DNA from: Bacteroidales bacterium | GTDB taxonomy: Bacteria > Bacteroidota > Bacteroidia > Bacteroidales > UBA12077 | DNA length: 64,000 nucleotides | Direction of reading: 5' to 3' | Assembly: GCA_021108325.1 (NCBI GenBank) | Contig: JAIORB010000058.1 | Span: 19,087 to 83,086, forward strand | Shown: one piece after another, positions 37,486 to 47,193 of the stretch | Layout: each line of letters starts with the position of its first letter | Numbering within the stretch: the first letter of the stretch is position 1 | Notes under the pieces: generated by a model | The model's database searches: none | What the model was told of the DNA's origin: nothing | Seen by the model: the letters and a program-made list of their open reading frames with translations, nothing else | Made by a program: the position numbers and the translations under genes

Positions 37486-38511
37486 ATGCTTATACCATTT
37501 TTAATACCATTTATTATAGCAATTTTTCTAGCAATTAATATGGGTGGTAGCGGAACCGCTCCCTCATTTTCTGCTGCTTATGGCGCCAATATTATTCGTA
37601 AAGCATTAATTCCCGGATTGTTTGGTGTTATGGTATTTATAGGAGCAATTGTAGGTGGTAAAGAAACAGCAAAAACCGTTGGTAAAGGTTTGCTTGACCC
37701 CGAGATGATGAACTTTATAATTGTATCAATTATTCTTTTATCTGTCGCTATTTCTTTATTGATTGCTAATGTATTTGGGATTCCTCAATCTACCAGTCAG
37801 GCTACAGTAATGGCTGTTATAGCACCTGCTATATATTTTCATTCATTAAATACTGATAAATTATTTTTTGAAATTTTGCCTACATGGTTTATTATGCCGA
37901 TAATATCATTTGTTTTAGCTTTTTTAATTGGCAAATATATTTACAAACCAATAAGAAAGAGAGGATATACTATTTCAAGGAAAGTGAATGAAAGTTATGT
38001 TCTCAAAGGTTTAATTATACTAATGTCCTTGTATGTTGCCTTTTCAATTGGTACAAATAATGTTGCAAATGCTGTGGGACCACTTGCAACTATGGCAAGT
38101 AATGAAATAAATATTGCAGAAGATTATTTTGTTCATGTAATGATTTTAGCAACACTAATTATAGCTCCTAGTTTTGGTATTGGCAGTTCTATTTTCGGTC
38201 ATAAAGTTGTTAAAAACACGGGAAAAGAAATTGTATTATTCGGAAGAATTGAAGCAGTTATAATTGCATTTCTTTCTGCAAGTTTGTTACTAACTGCTTC
38301 TCTAATTAAAGGAGTTCCCACTTCATTGGTTCAAATAAATGTGGGTGCCATAATAGGAATCGGAGTTGCAAAACTTGGTTTTAAAAACATCTTTCGAAAA
38401 ACTGAAGTAAACAGGTTTTTTGTAATGTGGGTTGTTGCTCCTATTATTGCATTCACCATTTCACTTTTCCTGACATACTTAGCAGATGAGTTAAATATGT
38501 TACAACTGTAA
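37486..38511 (+). CDS. Inorganic phosphate transporter, Pit family
   Basis: A 341-residue integral membrane transporter of the PiT (low-affinity phosphate, cation-coupled) family. About ten hydrophobic segments are visible. The duplicated signature appears as NMGGSGTAPSFSAAYGA near the N-terminus and SIGTNNVANAVGPLA in the second half; GIPQSTSQA and GVPTSLVQ are the paired internal repeats. The first signature reads NMGGSGTAPS rather than the common GANDVANSFG, so the ion or substrate may differ; some sulfate permeases belong to the same superfamily. No PhoU-like gene is adjacent. Confidence 0.85.
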   Translation: MLIPFLIPFIIAIFLAINMGGSGTAPSFSAAYGANIIRKALIPGLFGVMVFIGAIVGGKETAKTVGKGLLDPEMMNFIIVSIILLSVAISLLIANVFGIPQSTSQATVMAVIAPAIYFHSLNTDKLFFEILPTWFIMPIISFVLAFLIGKYIYKPIRKRGYTISRKVNESYVLKGLIILMSLYVAFSIGTNNVANAVGPLATMASNEINIAEDYFVHVMILATLIIAPSFGIGSSIFGHKVVKNTGKEIVLFGRIEAVIIAFLSASLLLTASLIKGVPTSLVQINVGAIIGIGVAKLGFKNIFRKTEVNRFFVMWVVAPIIAFTISLFLTYLADELNMLQL

Positions 38512-38705
38512 ATTCCTTTCTGTTTTCCGTACCCTCAAAAAAATTACTTTTTATATAGCTCTTATAACAATTTATTCTATAAGAAGCATCAATTTTTATA
38601 ATTCAATAAGCAAATTCCCGGAATTTCTTTTTATCTTGCAAATAGTCTTATTATCAATAAAATAATAGATTAACTACAAGTACTTAATCATAAATAAGGA
38701 ATATT

Positions 38706-40490
38706 ATGAGAGTTATCCGTACATTCGATTTATTAGAGAGATACGAGCAAAAATTTTTAAGTAAGGAAGATGCTTTTGGAGTTAAACAAGATGGAAAGTG
38801 GGTTAAATACAGCTCGAAAGAATATATCGAAATTGCTCATCAAATTAGTTACGGGCTACTATCACTTGGTATGCAAAAAGGCGACAAAATTGTAACCATC
38901 ACCAATAATCGTCCTGAATGGAATTTTGTTGATATGGGAATGGCTATGATTGGTATTGTTCACGTGCCTGTATTTACTTCTTTAAGTTCTGATGAATATG
39001 AATTTATTCTACAGCACTCCGATGCAAAATTGATATTTGTATCCGACAAAACACTATATAATAAGGTTGCTCAGGCAGCTAAAAAAATCAATAAAAATGA
39101 AATTATTTATTCATTTGACACTATTGATGAGGTTAAGAACTGGAATGAAATTCTCAATCTGGGTAAAGAAAGTACAGTTTATTATAAAGAAGAAGTAGAA
39201 AAACTTAAGAAAAGTATTAATGAAAACGATTTCGCAACATTGATATATACATCAGGAACCACCGGTACGTCAAAAGGTGTTATGTTGTCGCATAAGAACC
39301 TTGTACAAAATTTTCTTGCTGCAGCTGAAGTATTTAAACTCACTATTGATGATAAATTTCTGAGCATTCTTCCACTATGTCATGTTGGCGGCAGAATGGG
39401 TAATTATCAAACACAATATAATGGAAGTAGTTTGTATTATGCTGAGAATATGGGAACCATAGCCGCTAATATGAAAGAAATTAAACCCAATGGTTTTGAT
39501 ACTGTACCTCGTCTTCTTGAAAAAGTTTTTGATAATATAATTGCAAAGGGTAAGAAACTGAAAGGATTCAAAAAGACAATTTTCTTTTGGGCGATTAAAA
39601 TTGGTTTAAAATATAAACTCAAATGGGAAAGTAGCTGGTGGTATAAAATGAAATTAAAAATTGCAGACAAACTGATTTTTACTAAATGGCGTGATGCTTT
39701 GGGTGGAGAAATACGAATAGTAGGATGTGGTGGTGCTACTCTACAACCCAGGCTGGAAAGAGTGTTTTGGGCGGCAGGGATTAAAGTAATAAACATGTAT
39801 GGACTTACAGAAACATCGCCAATAATTACTATTAACAGGCAGACTATACCCGATTTAAAGCTGGGAACCGTCGGAGCATTAATCGAGGGTGTCGAGATTA
39901 AAATTGCCGATGATGGTGAAATTCTTTGTAAAGGCCATAATGTAATGCTTGGTTATTATAAAAATTCTGAATTAACAGAACAGGTTTTCGATAAGGATGG
40001 ATGGTTTCACACAGGTGATATTGGTTATATGGATAAGAATAAATTTCTTATGGTTACCGATCGAAAAAAAGAAATTTTCAAACTGTCATCCGGCAAATTT
40101 ATTGCACCACAGGTGATCGAGAATAAAATAAAAGAATTGAATTGTATTGATCAAATTATGGTTGTTGGAGAGCATGAGAAATTTGCCAGTGCATTAATAT
40201 CTCCAAATTTTACATATATTAATGATTGGTGCGATCAGAATGATCTTAAATACAATTCCAATGAAGAAATTATTCAAATTCCTGAAGTATATTCCTTAAT
40301 GCAGCACGACATTAAAGATTTCAATAAGAAAGTCGCTAAAGCAGAACAAATTTTAAAATTCAAGCTTATAGCAGATGAGTGGTCTCCTGCTTCAGGAGAA
40401 CTATCTCCTACCTTGAAATTGAAAAGAAAATTTATTGCAGAAAAATATAGAGATCTGATTGAACAAATCTATTCTAAACAGATAGTGTAA
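38706..40490 (+). CDS. AMP-dependent long-chain acyl-CoA ligase
   Basis: A 594-residue ANL-family enzyme that activates fatty acids to acyl-CoA via acyl-AMP. The P-loop LIYTSGTTGTSKGVMLSH, the A5 motif MYGLTETSPIITIN and the A8 motif GWFHTGDIGYMDKNKFLMVTDRKKEIFK (split by usual spacing) are present. The C-terminal region matches the FAA1/FadD15-type long-chain ligases. An AAGGA precedes the ATG, a rare clear ribosome-binding site in this window. The gene is monocistronic. Confidence 0.92.
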   Translation: MRVIRTFDLLERYEQKFLSKEDAFGVKQDGKWVKYSSKEYIEIAHQISYGLLSLGMQKGDKIVTITNNRPEWNFVDMGMAMIGIVHVPVFTSLSSDEYEFILQHSDAKLIFVSDKTLYNKVAQAAKKINKNEIIYSFDTIDEVKNWNEILNLGKESTVYYKEEVEKLKKSINENDFATLIYTSGTTGTSKGVMLSHKNLVQNFLAAAEVFKLTIDDKFLSILPLCHVGGRMGNYQTQYNGSSLYYAENMGTIAANMKEIKPNGFDTVPRLLEKVFDNIIAKGKKLKGFKKTIFFWAIKIGLKYKLKWESSWWYKMKLKIADKLIFTKWRDALGGEIRIVGCGGATLQPRLERVFWAAGIKVINMYGLTETSPIITINRQTIPDLKLGTVGALIEGVEIKIADDGEILCKGHNVMLGYYKNSELTEQVFDKDGWFHTGDIGYMDKNKFLMVTDRKKEIFKLSSGKFIAPQVIENKIKELNCIDQIMVVGEHEKFASALISPNFTYINDWCDQNDLKYNSNEEIIQIPEVYSLMQHDIKDFNKKVAKAEQILKFKLIADEWSPASGELSPTLKLKRKFIAEKYRDLIEQIYSKQIV

Positions 40491-40517
40491 TAACAGTTAG
40501 GTTTAAAAAGGAATATA

Positions 40518-41555
40518 TCAAGAAAGTTTCTTCTTTATCAATTCCACAAAATTATTAATATCTTCTTCTTGTGTATCAAAAGATGTCATCCAGCGTACTT
40601 CAGATCTTGATTCATCCCAGTCGTAAAAAAAATATTCCTGTTTTAATTCCGGTATAATTTCTTTTGGAACTATGGCAAAAATACCATTTGCTTCTACTTT
40701 TTGTGTTATTTGTATTTGTGGTATATCTTTTATTTTTGATGCTAACAGTTGCGCCATATCGTTAGCATGTTTAGCATTTTTGTACCATAAATTATTGGAT
40801 AAGTATCTTTCGAACTGAACAGAAATAAATCTCATTTTCGATGCCAGTTGCATTCCCTGCTTACGAACATATTTAAAATCCTGTCCTAATTCCTTATTTA
40901 AGAAAAGAATTGCTTCACCATACATCATACCATTTTTAGTTCCACCAAATGATAGAATATCAACACCCATATCCTTTGTAAATTCCTTAAATCCCTTATT
41001 TAGGCTTACTGCAGCATTAGCAATACGTGCTCCATCCATGTGTAAAAACATCTTATTTTGATGAGCAAAATCAGCTAATTCTTTAATTTCATCTGTAGTA
41101 TAAACCGTTTCCAACTCTGTAGCCTGAGTTATGGAAATGATTTTTGGTTGCGAATGATGTTCAAAATCAAAACCTCTTATATGTTTCTGAATCAAATCAA
41201 TCGTAAGTTTACCATCAGATGTTTCGACTGATAATAATTTAAATCCATTAAACTTTTCAGGAGCTCCGCATTCATCTTCGTTAATATGAGATGTTTCGGC
41301 ACAAATCACAGAATTCCATGATCGTGTTGCCACGTTTAAACCTAAAACATTTGCCGCCGTACCAATAAAAACAAAATATATATCAATATCATTTCCAAAA
41401 TGTTCGTACAATTTTGCTTTTGCACGTTCAGTATAAATATCATCGCCATAAGCTATAGTATGACCTTCATTAGCTTCAATAATAGCTTTCATAATCTCAG
41501 GATGAACACCTGAATTGTTATCACTGGCAAAACCGCGTTTGTTTAAAATAGACAT
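40518..41555 (-). CDS. Low-specificity L-threonine aldolase family protein
   Basis: A 345-residue PLP enzyme that probably splits L-threonine or L-allo-threonine into glycine and acetaldehyde. It begins RGFASDNNSGVHPEIM, has YGDDIYTERA, Asp174 and Arg177 in LHMDGARIAN for cofactor contact, and the Schiff-base Lys207 in LSFGGTKNGMMYGEA. Full length for the family. Related beta-eliminating lyases share the fold, so substrate is tentative. It is separated from the upstream C69 peptidase gene by a palindrome. Confidence 0.9.
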   Translation of the reverse strand: MSILNKRGFASDNNSGVHPEIMKAIIEANEGHTIAYGDDIYTERAKAKLYEHFGNDIDIYFVFIGTAANVLGLNVATRSWNSVICAETSHINEDECGAPEKFNGFKLLSVETSDGKLTIDLIQKHIRGFDFEHHSQPKIISITQATELETVYTTDEIKELADFAHQNKMFLHMDGARIANAAVSLNKGFKEFTKDMGVDILSFGGTKNGMMYGEAILFLNKELGQDFKYVRKQGMQLASKMRFISVQFERYLSNNLWYKNAKHANDMAQLLASKIKDIPQIQITQKVEANGIFAIVPKEIIPELKQEYFFYDWDESRSEVRWMTSFDTQEEDINNFVELIKKKLS

Positions 41556-41580
41556 TATATTATCTTTTTTAGATTAAACA

Positions 41581-41613
41581 AACCCTGCCAGAGTTTGAAA
41601 CTCTGGCAGGGTT
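41581..41613. repeat. Perfect 16-bp palindrome (REP-like)
   Basis: AACCCTGCCAGAGTTT, one G and the exact complement AAACTCTGGCAGGGTT. Similar CCTG...CAGG palindromes are, as far as I recall, common between genes in Bacteroidota genomes. No long T-tract follows, so its role as a terminator for the C69 gene is uncertain. Confidence 0.85.
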
Positions 41614-41627
41614 ATAAAGACTTATTA

Positions 41628-43259
41628 TTAAAATTTTTCGTCATATTTAGTCCAAAGAAAATCACCCAGCTCCCAAGCTTTATCAACCACTTTAATTCCC
41701 CAATCGTTTGTATATTTAGTCAAATATTCAATTGTTTTTTCTGGATTATTTTCATTGTATAGCTTTGAAGCTTCTTCTTCAAAGGGTTTTTGATTTTCAA
41801 AAAGCTCTTTTTGCATTGGATTCCACACTGCATCAACATCATGGCGCATATCTCCCCAACGTTGAGCTGTCAATGTTCCTAAACGGTTAAAAGCCCACCA
41901 TGCCGATTCTCTGGTAAATCCATTTACTCTACCTGGAGTTTTATATGAATCAGGTAAATCAGTTACACTGCAATAAACAGGAACATAAATCGAACTTGCT
42001 ACATTATCTTGCGCCAACCAAACCACACCTCCAATTTCATCAGGTAACCAGTCGCGACACTGAATAATAGTTGCATACATTGTATACCAACGAGCAATAG
42101 TACGTTCACCAAGAAAATCAATATGCCCCGATTCATGATCAACATTGTACCAACCACCACTTACATTCGAAATCTCCAGTTGATCATAAGGCATAAAAGG
42201 ATTAGCCATTGGAGAAATTATAGTCTTACCATCGCTATCAGTAGAAGTAATATTTCTTCTCATATCATAAGGTGTGCCTTCGAAGTAATCTTTAAAAACC
42301 ATTACTAAATCTTCTAAAGAAACTTTTTTATCGGGCTTTACAGAAAACGGATAATTTTCATCATTTGGGTCAAGATGTAATGATGGTGCTAATAAATCAA
42401 ATACTCTCCACTCACGACGGCGAGCAGCAAAAGATTTTCTGCTTTCAGGCGCATAGGCATAACAAAAACGAAAAGTTTCATTTTCGTTCCACCAGCCATT
42501 TTCTTTGGCTACATCAAATATATTTTCTGATGCCATAAAATAATCCGGCTGTGATAAATCAATTTCTTTTATAGTACTAGCGTTAACATTAACTGAAATA
42601 TGATTATCAGGAACACGTTGTGCAACCCAAACAGCACCTACTTTATCTTTTCCTGAGCCAACAATTTCGAAATGCCATACTTCTTTCGGGTCAGCAATTG
42701 TTAAGCACTCGCCATAATCGTTCCATCCGTATTTCTTCGTTAACTCACCGGCCATTTTAATTGCTTCGCGTGCAGTAGTACAACGCTCAACCATTAGCTG
42801 GCATAAACGCTGACAATCAATCAAACCTGCATCAGACTGAAGCTCATCTCTCCCACCAAATGTTGATTCACCAATTCCAAGTTGCTTTTCGTTCATACAA
42901 GGGTATGCCGAATTAATATATTTATATGTATGTTCAACTTGTGGTATTTCTCCTATCTTGTCATGTTTATATGCAGGCATCGCTGTGGTGTTATCAGCAG
43001 TACGTTTATACATTGGAGCCTTATCACCAGTTTTATGATCTTTAGCGAATTTAATGTCCATCCACGAACGTGTTCTATGACTATCATCTGTATGTGAAGT
43101 AATCACAGATCCATCTACCGATGCAAGTTTACCAACTGTTATTGATGTACAGCCTTCTGGCACTCCACCTTTCCAGTCACTTTTATCCTGTGCATTAATA
43201 TAATTAGAAAATAATAAGGTTAATAATAGAGTTAATGTAAGTTTGACTATTTTTTTCAT
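41628..43259 (-). CDS. C69 family dipeptidase
   Basis: A 543-residue exported peptidase of the PepD (C69, Ntn-hydrolase) family. The signal peptide ends INAQ, and the likely nucleophile is Cys37 in GCTSITVGKLASVDGS. Other family segments are SHTDDSHRTRSW, IGESTFGGR and GWNDYGECLTIADPKEVWHFEI. Ntn hydrolases usually need the Cys at the mature N-terminus, so further processing after signal cleavage is likely. It probably degrades dipeptides in the periplasm or outside the cell. It is monocistronic and has a good promoter. Confidence 0.93.
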   Translation of the reverse strand: MKKIVKLTLTLLLTLLFSNYINAQDKSDWKGGVPEGCTSITVGKLASVDGSVITSHTDDSHRTRSWMDIKFAKDHKTGDKAPMYKRTADNTTAMPAYKHDKIGEIPQVEHTYKYINSAYPCMNEKQLGIGESTFGGRDELQSDAGLIDCQRLCQLMVERCTTAREAIKMAGELTKKYGWNDYGECLTIADPKEVWHFEIVGSGKDKVGAVWVAQRVPDNHISVNVNASTIKEIDLSQPDYFMASENIFDVAKENGWWNENETFRFCYAYAPESRKSFAARRREWRVFDLLAPSLHLDPNDENYPFSVKPDKKVSLEDLVMVFKDYFEGTPYDMRRNITSTDSDGKTIISPMANPFMPYDQLEISNVSGGWYNVDHESGHIDFLGERTIARWYTMYATIIQCRDWLPDEIGGVVWLAQDNVASSIYVPVYCSVTDLPDSYKTPGRVNGFTRESAWWAFNRLGTLTAQRWGDMRHDVDAVWNPMQKELFENQKPFEEEASKLYNENNPEKTIEYLTKYTNDWGIKVVDKAWELGDFLWTKYDEKF

Positions 43260-43297
43260 ATTGATGTATATTTAAAATTTGATTTGCCAATTTACTA

Positions 43298-43329
43298 AAA
43301 ATGTACCCTAACTTTTTACATTTCGACAA
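43298..43329 (-). promoter_or_regulatory. Promoter of the C69 dipeptidase gene
   Basis: On the minus strand TTG (43327-43329), 21 nt, then TACATTTT (43298-43305), one base off TAnnTTTG. It gives a leader of about 35 nt. Confidence 0.55.
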
Positions 43330-43425
43330 TTTATTTTATTCGATTAGTTTATTTATAAATAGTTTAAAGTATTTAAAATTCTTTAAAATAACAGACTAAA
43401 AAGTACAACTAATCAAAGAAATTTG

Positions 43426-43433
43426 TAATTTTG
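43426..43433 (+). promoter_or_regulatory. Possible -7 element of the GreA-like gene
   Basis: TAATTTTG fits TAnnTTTG and ends 19 nt before the ATG at 43453. No TTG at the right distance upstream. Confidence 0.4.
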
Positions 43434-43452
43434 ATTTTATCATTTTACAATT

Positions 43453-43905
43453 ATGGACAAGCAAAAATTAAAGAAAAATATAATAAATATTTGTATTGAC
43501 ACTTTAGAAAAAAGTGCACAGATAGTTCGTGAAACAATCGATGAAATTATTCAAACGGCAATTGAATATGAAGGAGATCATGACATTTTTGATCCTTTTA
43601 AGGGAGAAATGATGAAGAAAAAAGATATGCAGGTGAAGCATTTGGAAAATTACCTGGATGATATCAAATTAATTAAAAAAGCTGACCCTGATAGGATATC
43701 AGAAAAAGTTGAATTTGGATCAATTGTTATAACTGACAAACAAAAAATGTTTATTGCTGTTGCCTTGGGTAAAATCCAGATTGAAGGAGAAATTTATTTT
43801 GCCATTTCTACGCAAGTACCAGTATTTAAAGCTATGCAAGATTTGAAAGTGGGCGACACTTTTACTATCAACAATAATCAGTTTACAATAAAAGATATTT
43901 TCTAG
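43453..43905 (+). CDS. GreA/GreB-like small protein
   Basis: A 150-residue protein. Residues 1-80 are mostly helical and charged, like the coiled coil of transcript cleavage factors, but shorter and without the full acidic tip pattern. Residues about 85-150 resemble the GreA C-terminal FKBP-like domain, with EGEIYFAISTQVPVFKAMQDLKVGDTF laid out as in SPLARALLGKKVGD. Such Bacteroidota proteins are sometimes labelled 3-oxoacyl-ACP synthase, which this sequence does not support. A role at RNA polymerase is an inference. It is monocistronic. Confidence 0.65.
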   Translation: MDKQKLKKNIINICIDTLEKSAQIVRETIDEIIQTAIEYEGDHDIFDPFKGEMMKKKDMQVKHLENYLDDIKLIKKADPDRISEKVEFGSIVITDKQKMFIAVALGKIQIEGEIYFAISTQVPVFKAMQDLKVGDTFTINNNQFTIKDIF

Positions 43906-43993
43906 ACATTCCCAATAAGTATTTCTAATCTGAATTATGCTGCAATTTTTTTTTAATTTTTTACTAATCATCAAATTATAAATGATAAAGTTT

Positions 43994-44050
43994 AAAATGC
44001 CTAAAGAATATTGTTAATTGAATCATTTTTAGTTCATTTTAGGCATTTAT
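43994..44050. terminator. Possible terminator hairpin between converging genes
   Basis: AAATGCCTAAA (43995-44005) and TTTAGGCATTT (44038-44048) form a perfect 11-bp stem with a 32-nt loop. The genes on each side converge. There is no strong T-tract. Confidence 0.45.
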
Positions 44051-44080
44051 AATTTTAATTTATTTTATATCGTACCAACA

Positions 44081-44112
44081 AGACACCCAAAGTTTAAAAA
44101 CTTCGGTAGTCT
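44081..44112. repeat. Imperfect palindrome
   Basis: AGACACCCAAAGTTT and AAACTTCGGTAGTCT pair with small bulges. Its AGTTT/AAACT core resembles the palindrome at 41581-41613, so it may be a degenerate relative. It sits just after the FAD oxidoreductase stop. Confidence 0.5.
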
Positions 44113-44115
44113 CTC

Positions 44116-47040
44116 TTATAACAAAGCATCATATAAAATTTCAACAGGATGTAAAGCTTTACGTCCTGTTCCATCTTTAATTTGATGGCGACAACTTGTC
44201 CCGGGAGCAGCTATTAAAGTTTCTGAACCTGCTTCACGCACCGCAGGAAAAAGTACCATCTCTCCTATTTTCATAGAAACCTCATAATGCTCTTTTTCAT
44301 AACCAAACGAACCTGCCATTCCACAACAACCTGAAGGGATTTCTTCAACTGTATAATTTTCCGGGAATGAGAGCAAAAATTTAGTAGGATCGGTTGATGC
44401 TACAGCCTTTTGTTGGCAATGTCCATGCAATTTAATATGCCTTTTTTCTATCGTAAATATCTCATTTGTAATAATTCCGCGTTCAATTTCTCTTTTCAGA
44501 AATTCATCAATCATCAGTGCATTTTCTGATAATTCCTGGGCTGTTTTCTTTAAATCGTTTCCAACTAAATCGGGATATTCATCGCGAAATGTTAGAATAG
44601 CAGAAGGTTCTATTCCCACCAAAGGTGATTTACTTGTAATAATATCTTTTAAATAGTTAACATTCGTTATGGCAATTTTACGTGCTTTTCTCAGCAAACC
44701 TTTCGATAAATAAGTTCGGCCACTATCAATATGTTTTGGTATTATCACTTCGTATCCCAAGCGGGTTAATAATTGCACAGTTTTGATACCAATATCCGTA
44801 TCATTGTAATTCGTAAATTCATCGTTAAATAAATAAACTTTCCCTTTGTTTTCCTGTTTGTTTTTCAACTCAGAAATATAGTGTTTCATCCACTTATTCA
44901 TGGTTTGCCCTCTAAGCAAAGGCATACTTCTTTGCGGTGCAAAACCAATAATACGCATTATAAACGATGAAACAGCTCTGTTTTTCATGATCATATTATA
45001 AAACCAGGGCCAAACCGAAGCAAGCTTATTAATTTCTGTAATATATGCTACAAGCCTTGATCGTAATGGTATTCCGTGTGCATCGTAATAATGTTGTAAA
45101 AACTCAGCTTTTAATTTAGCTACATCAACACTCGAAGGGCATTCAGATTTACATGCTTTACATGATAAACATAAATCCATCACTTCCTTTATCTCAGGAT
45201 GGTCGAAAGGATTTTTTTTAGTTGAGTTAGTTAAAAATTCGCGTAATATATTGGCTCTGGCTCTGGTAACATCATTTTCGTTACGAGTTGCCATATAACT
45301 CGGACACATGGTTCCACCGGATTTTTCAGTTTTTCGGCAATCTCCGCTCCCATTACATTTTTCTGTAGCCCTAAGAATACCTCCTACATTTGAAAAATCG
45401 AAAATGGTTTCAATTTCACGTTCATCTCGATCCGGTTCATATCTCAAATAACTTGTCATTGAAGAAACATCTACAATTTTACCCGGATTAAAAATATGAT
45501 TCGGATCCCAAACAGATTTTAATTCCTTCAACAAGCTATAATTCCTTTTGCCTATTATGATCGGTATAAATTCGCTACGCACACGACCATCGCCATGTTC
45601 ACCACTTAATGAGCCATTGTATTTTTTAACCAGATGAGCAATTTCCAGTCCTATTGTTCTGAACATGGCAACATCTTTTGAATCTTTCAGATTTAATATC
45701 GGCCGTAAATGCAGTTCTCCTGAGCCAATATGTGCATGATAAACACATTCCAGTTTATGTTTATCCAGAATTTTCCGGAAATCATCCATATAATCGGGCA
45801 ATACCTCCACATTTACTGCTGTGTCTTCAATAACAGATACCGGTTTAGCATCACCTTCCATATTAGACAACACTCCTAATCCTGCTTTACGTAAATCCCA
45901 TACTTTTTGGGTTTCATCACCATAAATTACCGGGAAATGATACCCAAAACCCGATTTTTTAAAATCCTCAATTAAATGATTACAACTTTCGTTGATTTCT
46001 TCAACTGTTTGCCTGGTAAACTCTATAATTAAAATTGCCCCCGGTTCACCTTCAATAAAATATCTATTTTTTAACTGGTCACGATTCCCTTTGGTAAGAT
46101 TAAGAATAGTATTATCCATCATCTCAACAGCACCCGGATTGTGCCTTAAAGCTACCAAATTAGCCTTAAATGTTTCTTCTTTAGTTTTAAAATGTACAGC
46201 TACAACAGCAATATTTTCAGGTGGAATATCAACTAAATTCAATTTGATTTCAGTAATTAAACCCAAAGTACCTTCTGAGCCGCATATCAAGTTAGAAAAG
46301 TTAAACTTATTTTCGGTTTCTGTAAATACATCTGTTTCAAGAAGTAAGTCAAGCGCATATCCTGTATTACGCCTGTAAATTGATTTGTCGGGGAATTCTT
46401 TACGAATTTCAGTTTGATTATCCTTATCAGTTAAAATACTATTAATATGTTGGTATATATTATTTTCTAACTGATTACCGGAAAGCTTTTCTTCAAACTC
46501 TTTTTTGCTTAAAGATTTAAATTCAACTTCATTACCATCACTTAAAATAACTTTTGTTGCTAAGGTATAATCACGGGTTGTTCCATAAATAATTGAATGT
46601 GAACCGCAAGCATTATTGCCGACCATACCACCAATCATACATCGGCTTGATGTGGAAGTTTCAGGGCCAAAAAATAATCCATAAGGTTTCAAGAACATAT
46701 TCAATTCATCGAGTATTACTCCCGGCTGAACCCTTACCCAACGCTCCTCATTATTCAATTCTAAAATTTCGGTAAAATATTTTGAAACATCAACCACAAT
46801 ACCACTCCCTACAACCTGTCCGGCTAATGAAGTTCCTGCTGTACGAGGAATTAGAGATGTTTTGTGTTCCTCTGCAAAAGCAATAAGTTTTTTTAAATCT
46901 TCAGGATTCCTTGGCCTTGCAACAGCCAAAGGTATTTCACGATATGCTGAAGCATCTGTAGCATAAAGTATTCTGTTTTTTTTATCAGTATATAAATCGC
47001 CACTCAAATCCTGAGCCAGTTCTTTTAACTTATTGAGCAT
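44116..47040 (-). CDS. FAD-linked and FeS D-lactate/glycolate dehydrogenase-type protein
   Basis: A 974-residue fusion of GlcD-like and GlcF-like parts, as in E. coli YdiJ. FAD_binding_4 (about 35-200) has PRTAGTSLAGQVVG and MIGGMVGNNACGSHS. FAD-oxidase C-terminal domain (about 225-530) ends GEHGDGRVRSEF. A FeS region (about 555-680) has CNGSGDC, then CLSCKACKSECP. A CCG-type domain near the C-terminus has SGCCGMAGSFGYE. It probably oxidises a 2-hydroxyacid such as D-lactate or D-2-hydroxyglutarate and passes electrons to quinone or another carrier. Substrate not decided. Monocistronic. Confidence 0.9.
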   Translation of the reverse strand: MLNKLKELAQDLSGDLYTDKKNRILYATDASAYREIPLAVARPRNPEDLKKLIAFAEEHKTSLIPRTAGTSLAGQVVGSGIVVDVSKYFTEILELNNEERWVRVQPGVILDELNMFLKPYGLFFGPETSTSSRCMIGGMVGNNACGSHSIIYGTTRDYTLATKVILSDGNEVEFKSLSKKEFEEKLSGNQLENNIYQHINSILTDKDNQTEIRKEFPDKSIYRRNTGYALDLLLETDVFTETENKFNFSNLICGSEGTLGLITEIKLNLVDIPPENIAVVAVHFKTKEETFKANLVALRHNPGAVEMMDNTILNLTKGNRDQLKNRYFIEGEPGAILIIEFTRQTVEEINESCNHLIEDFKKSGFGYHFPVIYGDETQKVWDLRKAGLGVLSNMEGDAKPVSVIEDTAVNVEVLPDYMDDFRKILDKHKLECVYHAHIGSGELHLRPILNLKDSKDVAMFRTIGLEIAHLVKKYNGSLSGEHGDGRVRSEFIPIIIGKRNYSLLKELKSVWDPNHIFNPGKIVDVSSMTSYLRYEPDRDEREIETIFDFSNVGGILRATEKCNGSGDCRKTEKSGGTMCPSYMATRNENDVTRARANILREFLTNSTKKNPFDHPEIKEVMDLCLSCKACKSECPSSVDVAKLKAEFLQHYYDAHGIPLRSRLVAYITEINKLASVWPWFYNMIMKNRAVSSFIMRIIGFAPQRSMPLLRGQTMNKWMKHYISELKNKQENKGKVYLFNDEFTNYNDTDIGIKTVQLLTRLGYEVIIPKHIDSGRTYLSKGLLRKARKIAITNVNYLKDIITSKSPLVGIEPSAILTFRDEYPDLVGNDLKKTAQELSENALMIDEFLKREIERGIITNEIFTIEKRHIKLHGHCQQKAVASTDPTKFLLSFPENYTVEEIPSGCCGMAGSFGYEKEHYEVSMKIGEMVLFPAVREAGSETLIAAPGTSCRHQIKDGTGRKALHPVEILYDALL

Positions 47041-47138
47041 TCTAAATAGTTTAATTCCGAAAATGTAAAAGTAATAACATAATAAGAAAGCAGATGTTTT
47101 TTACATATTTATATTTCCTATTTCTAAAAAAAAACTTT

Positions 47139-47169
47139 TTTGTGTTTAGTGTTAATTAATGTATTTTTG
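47139..47169 (+). promoter_or_regulatory. Promoter of sucD
   Basis: TTTG (47139-47142), 19 nt, then TATTTTTG (47162-47169). This is one of the best fits to the Bacteroidota consensus in the window, about 20 nt before the chosen sucD start. Confidence 0.75.
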
Positions 47170-47193
47170 ATTTTTCATAAAACAAAAACACAA

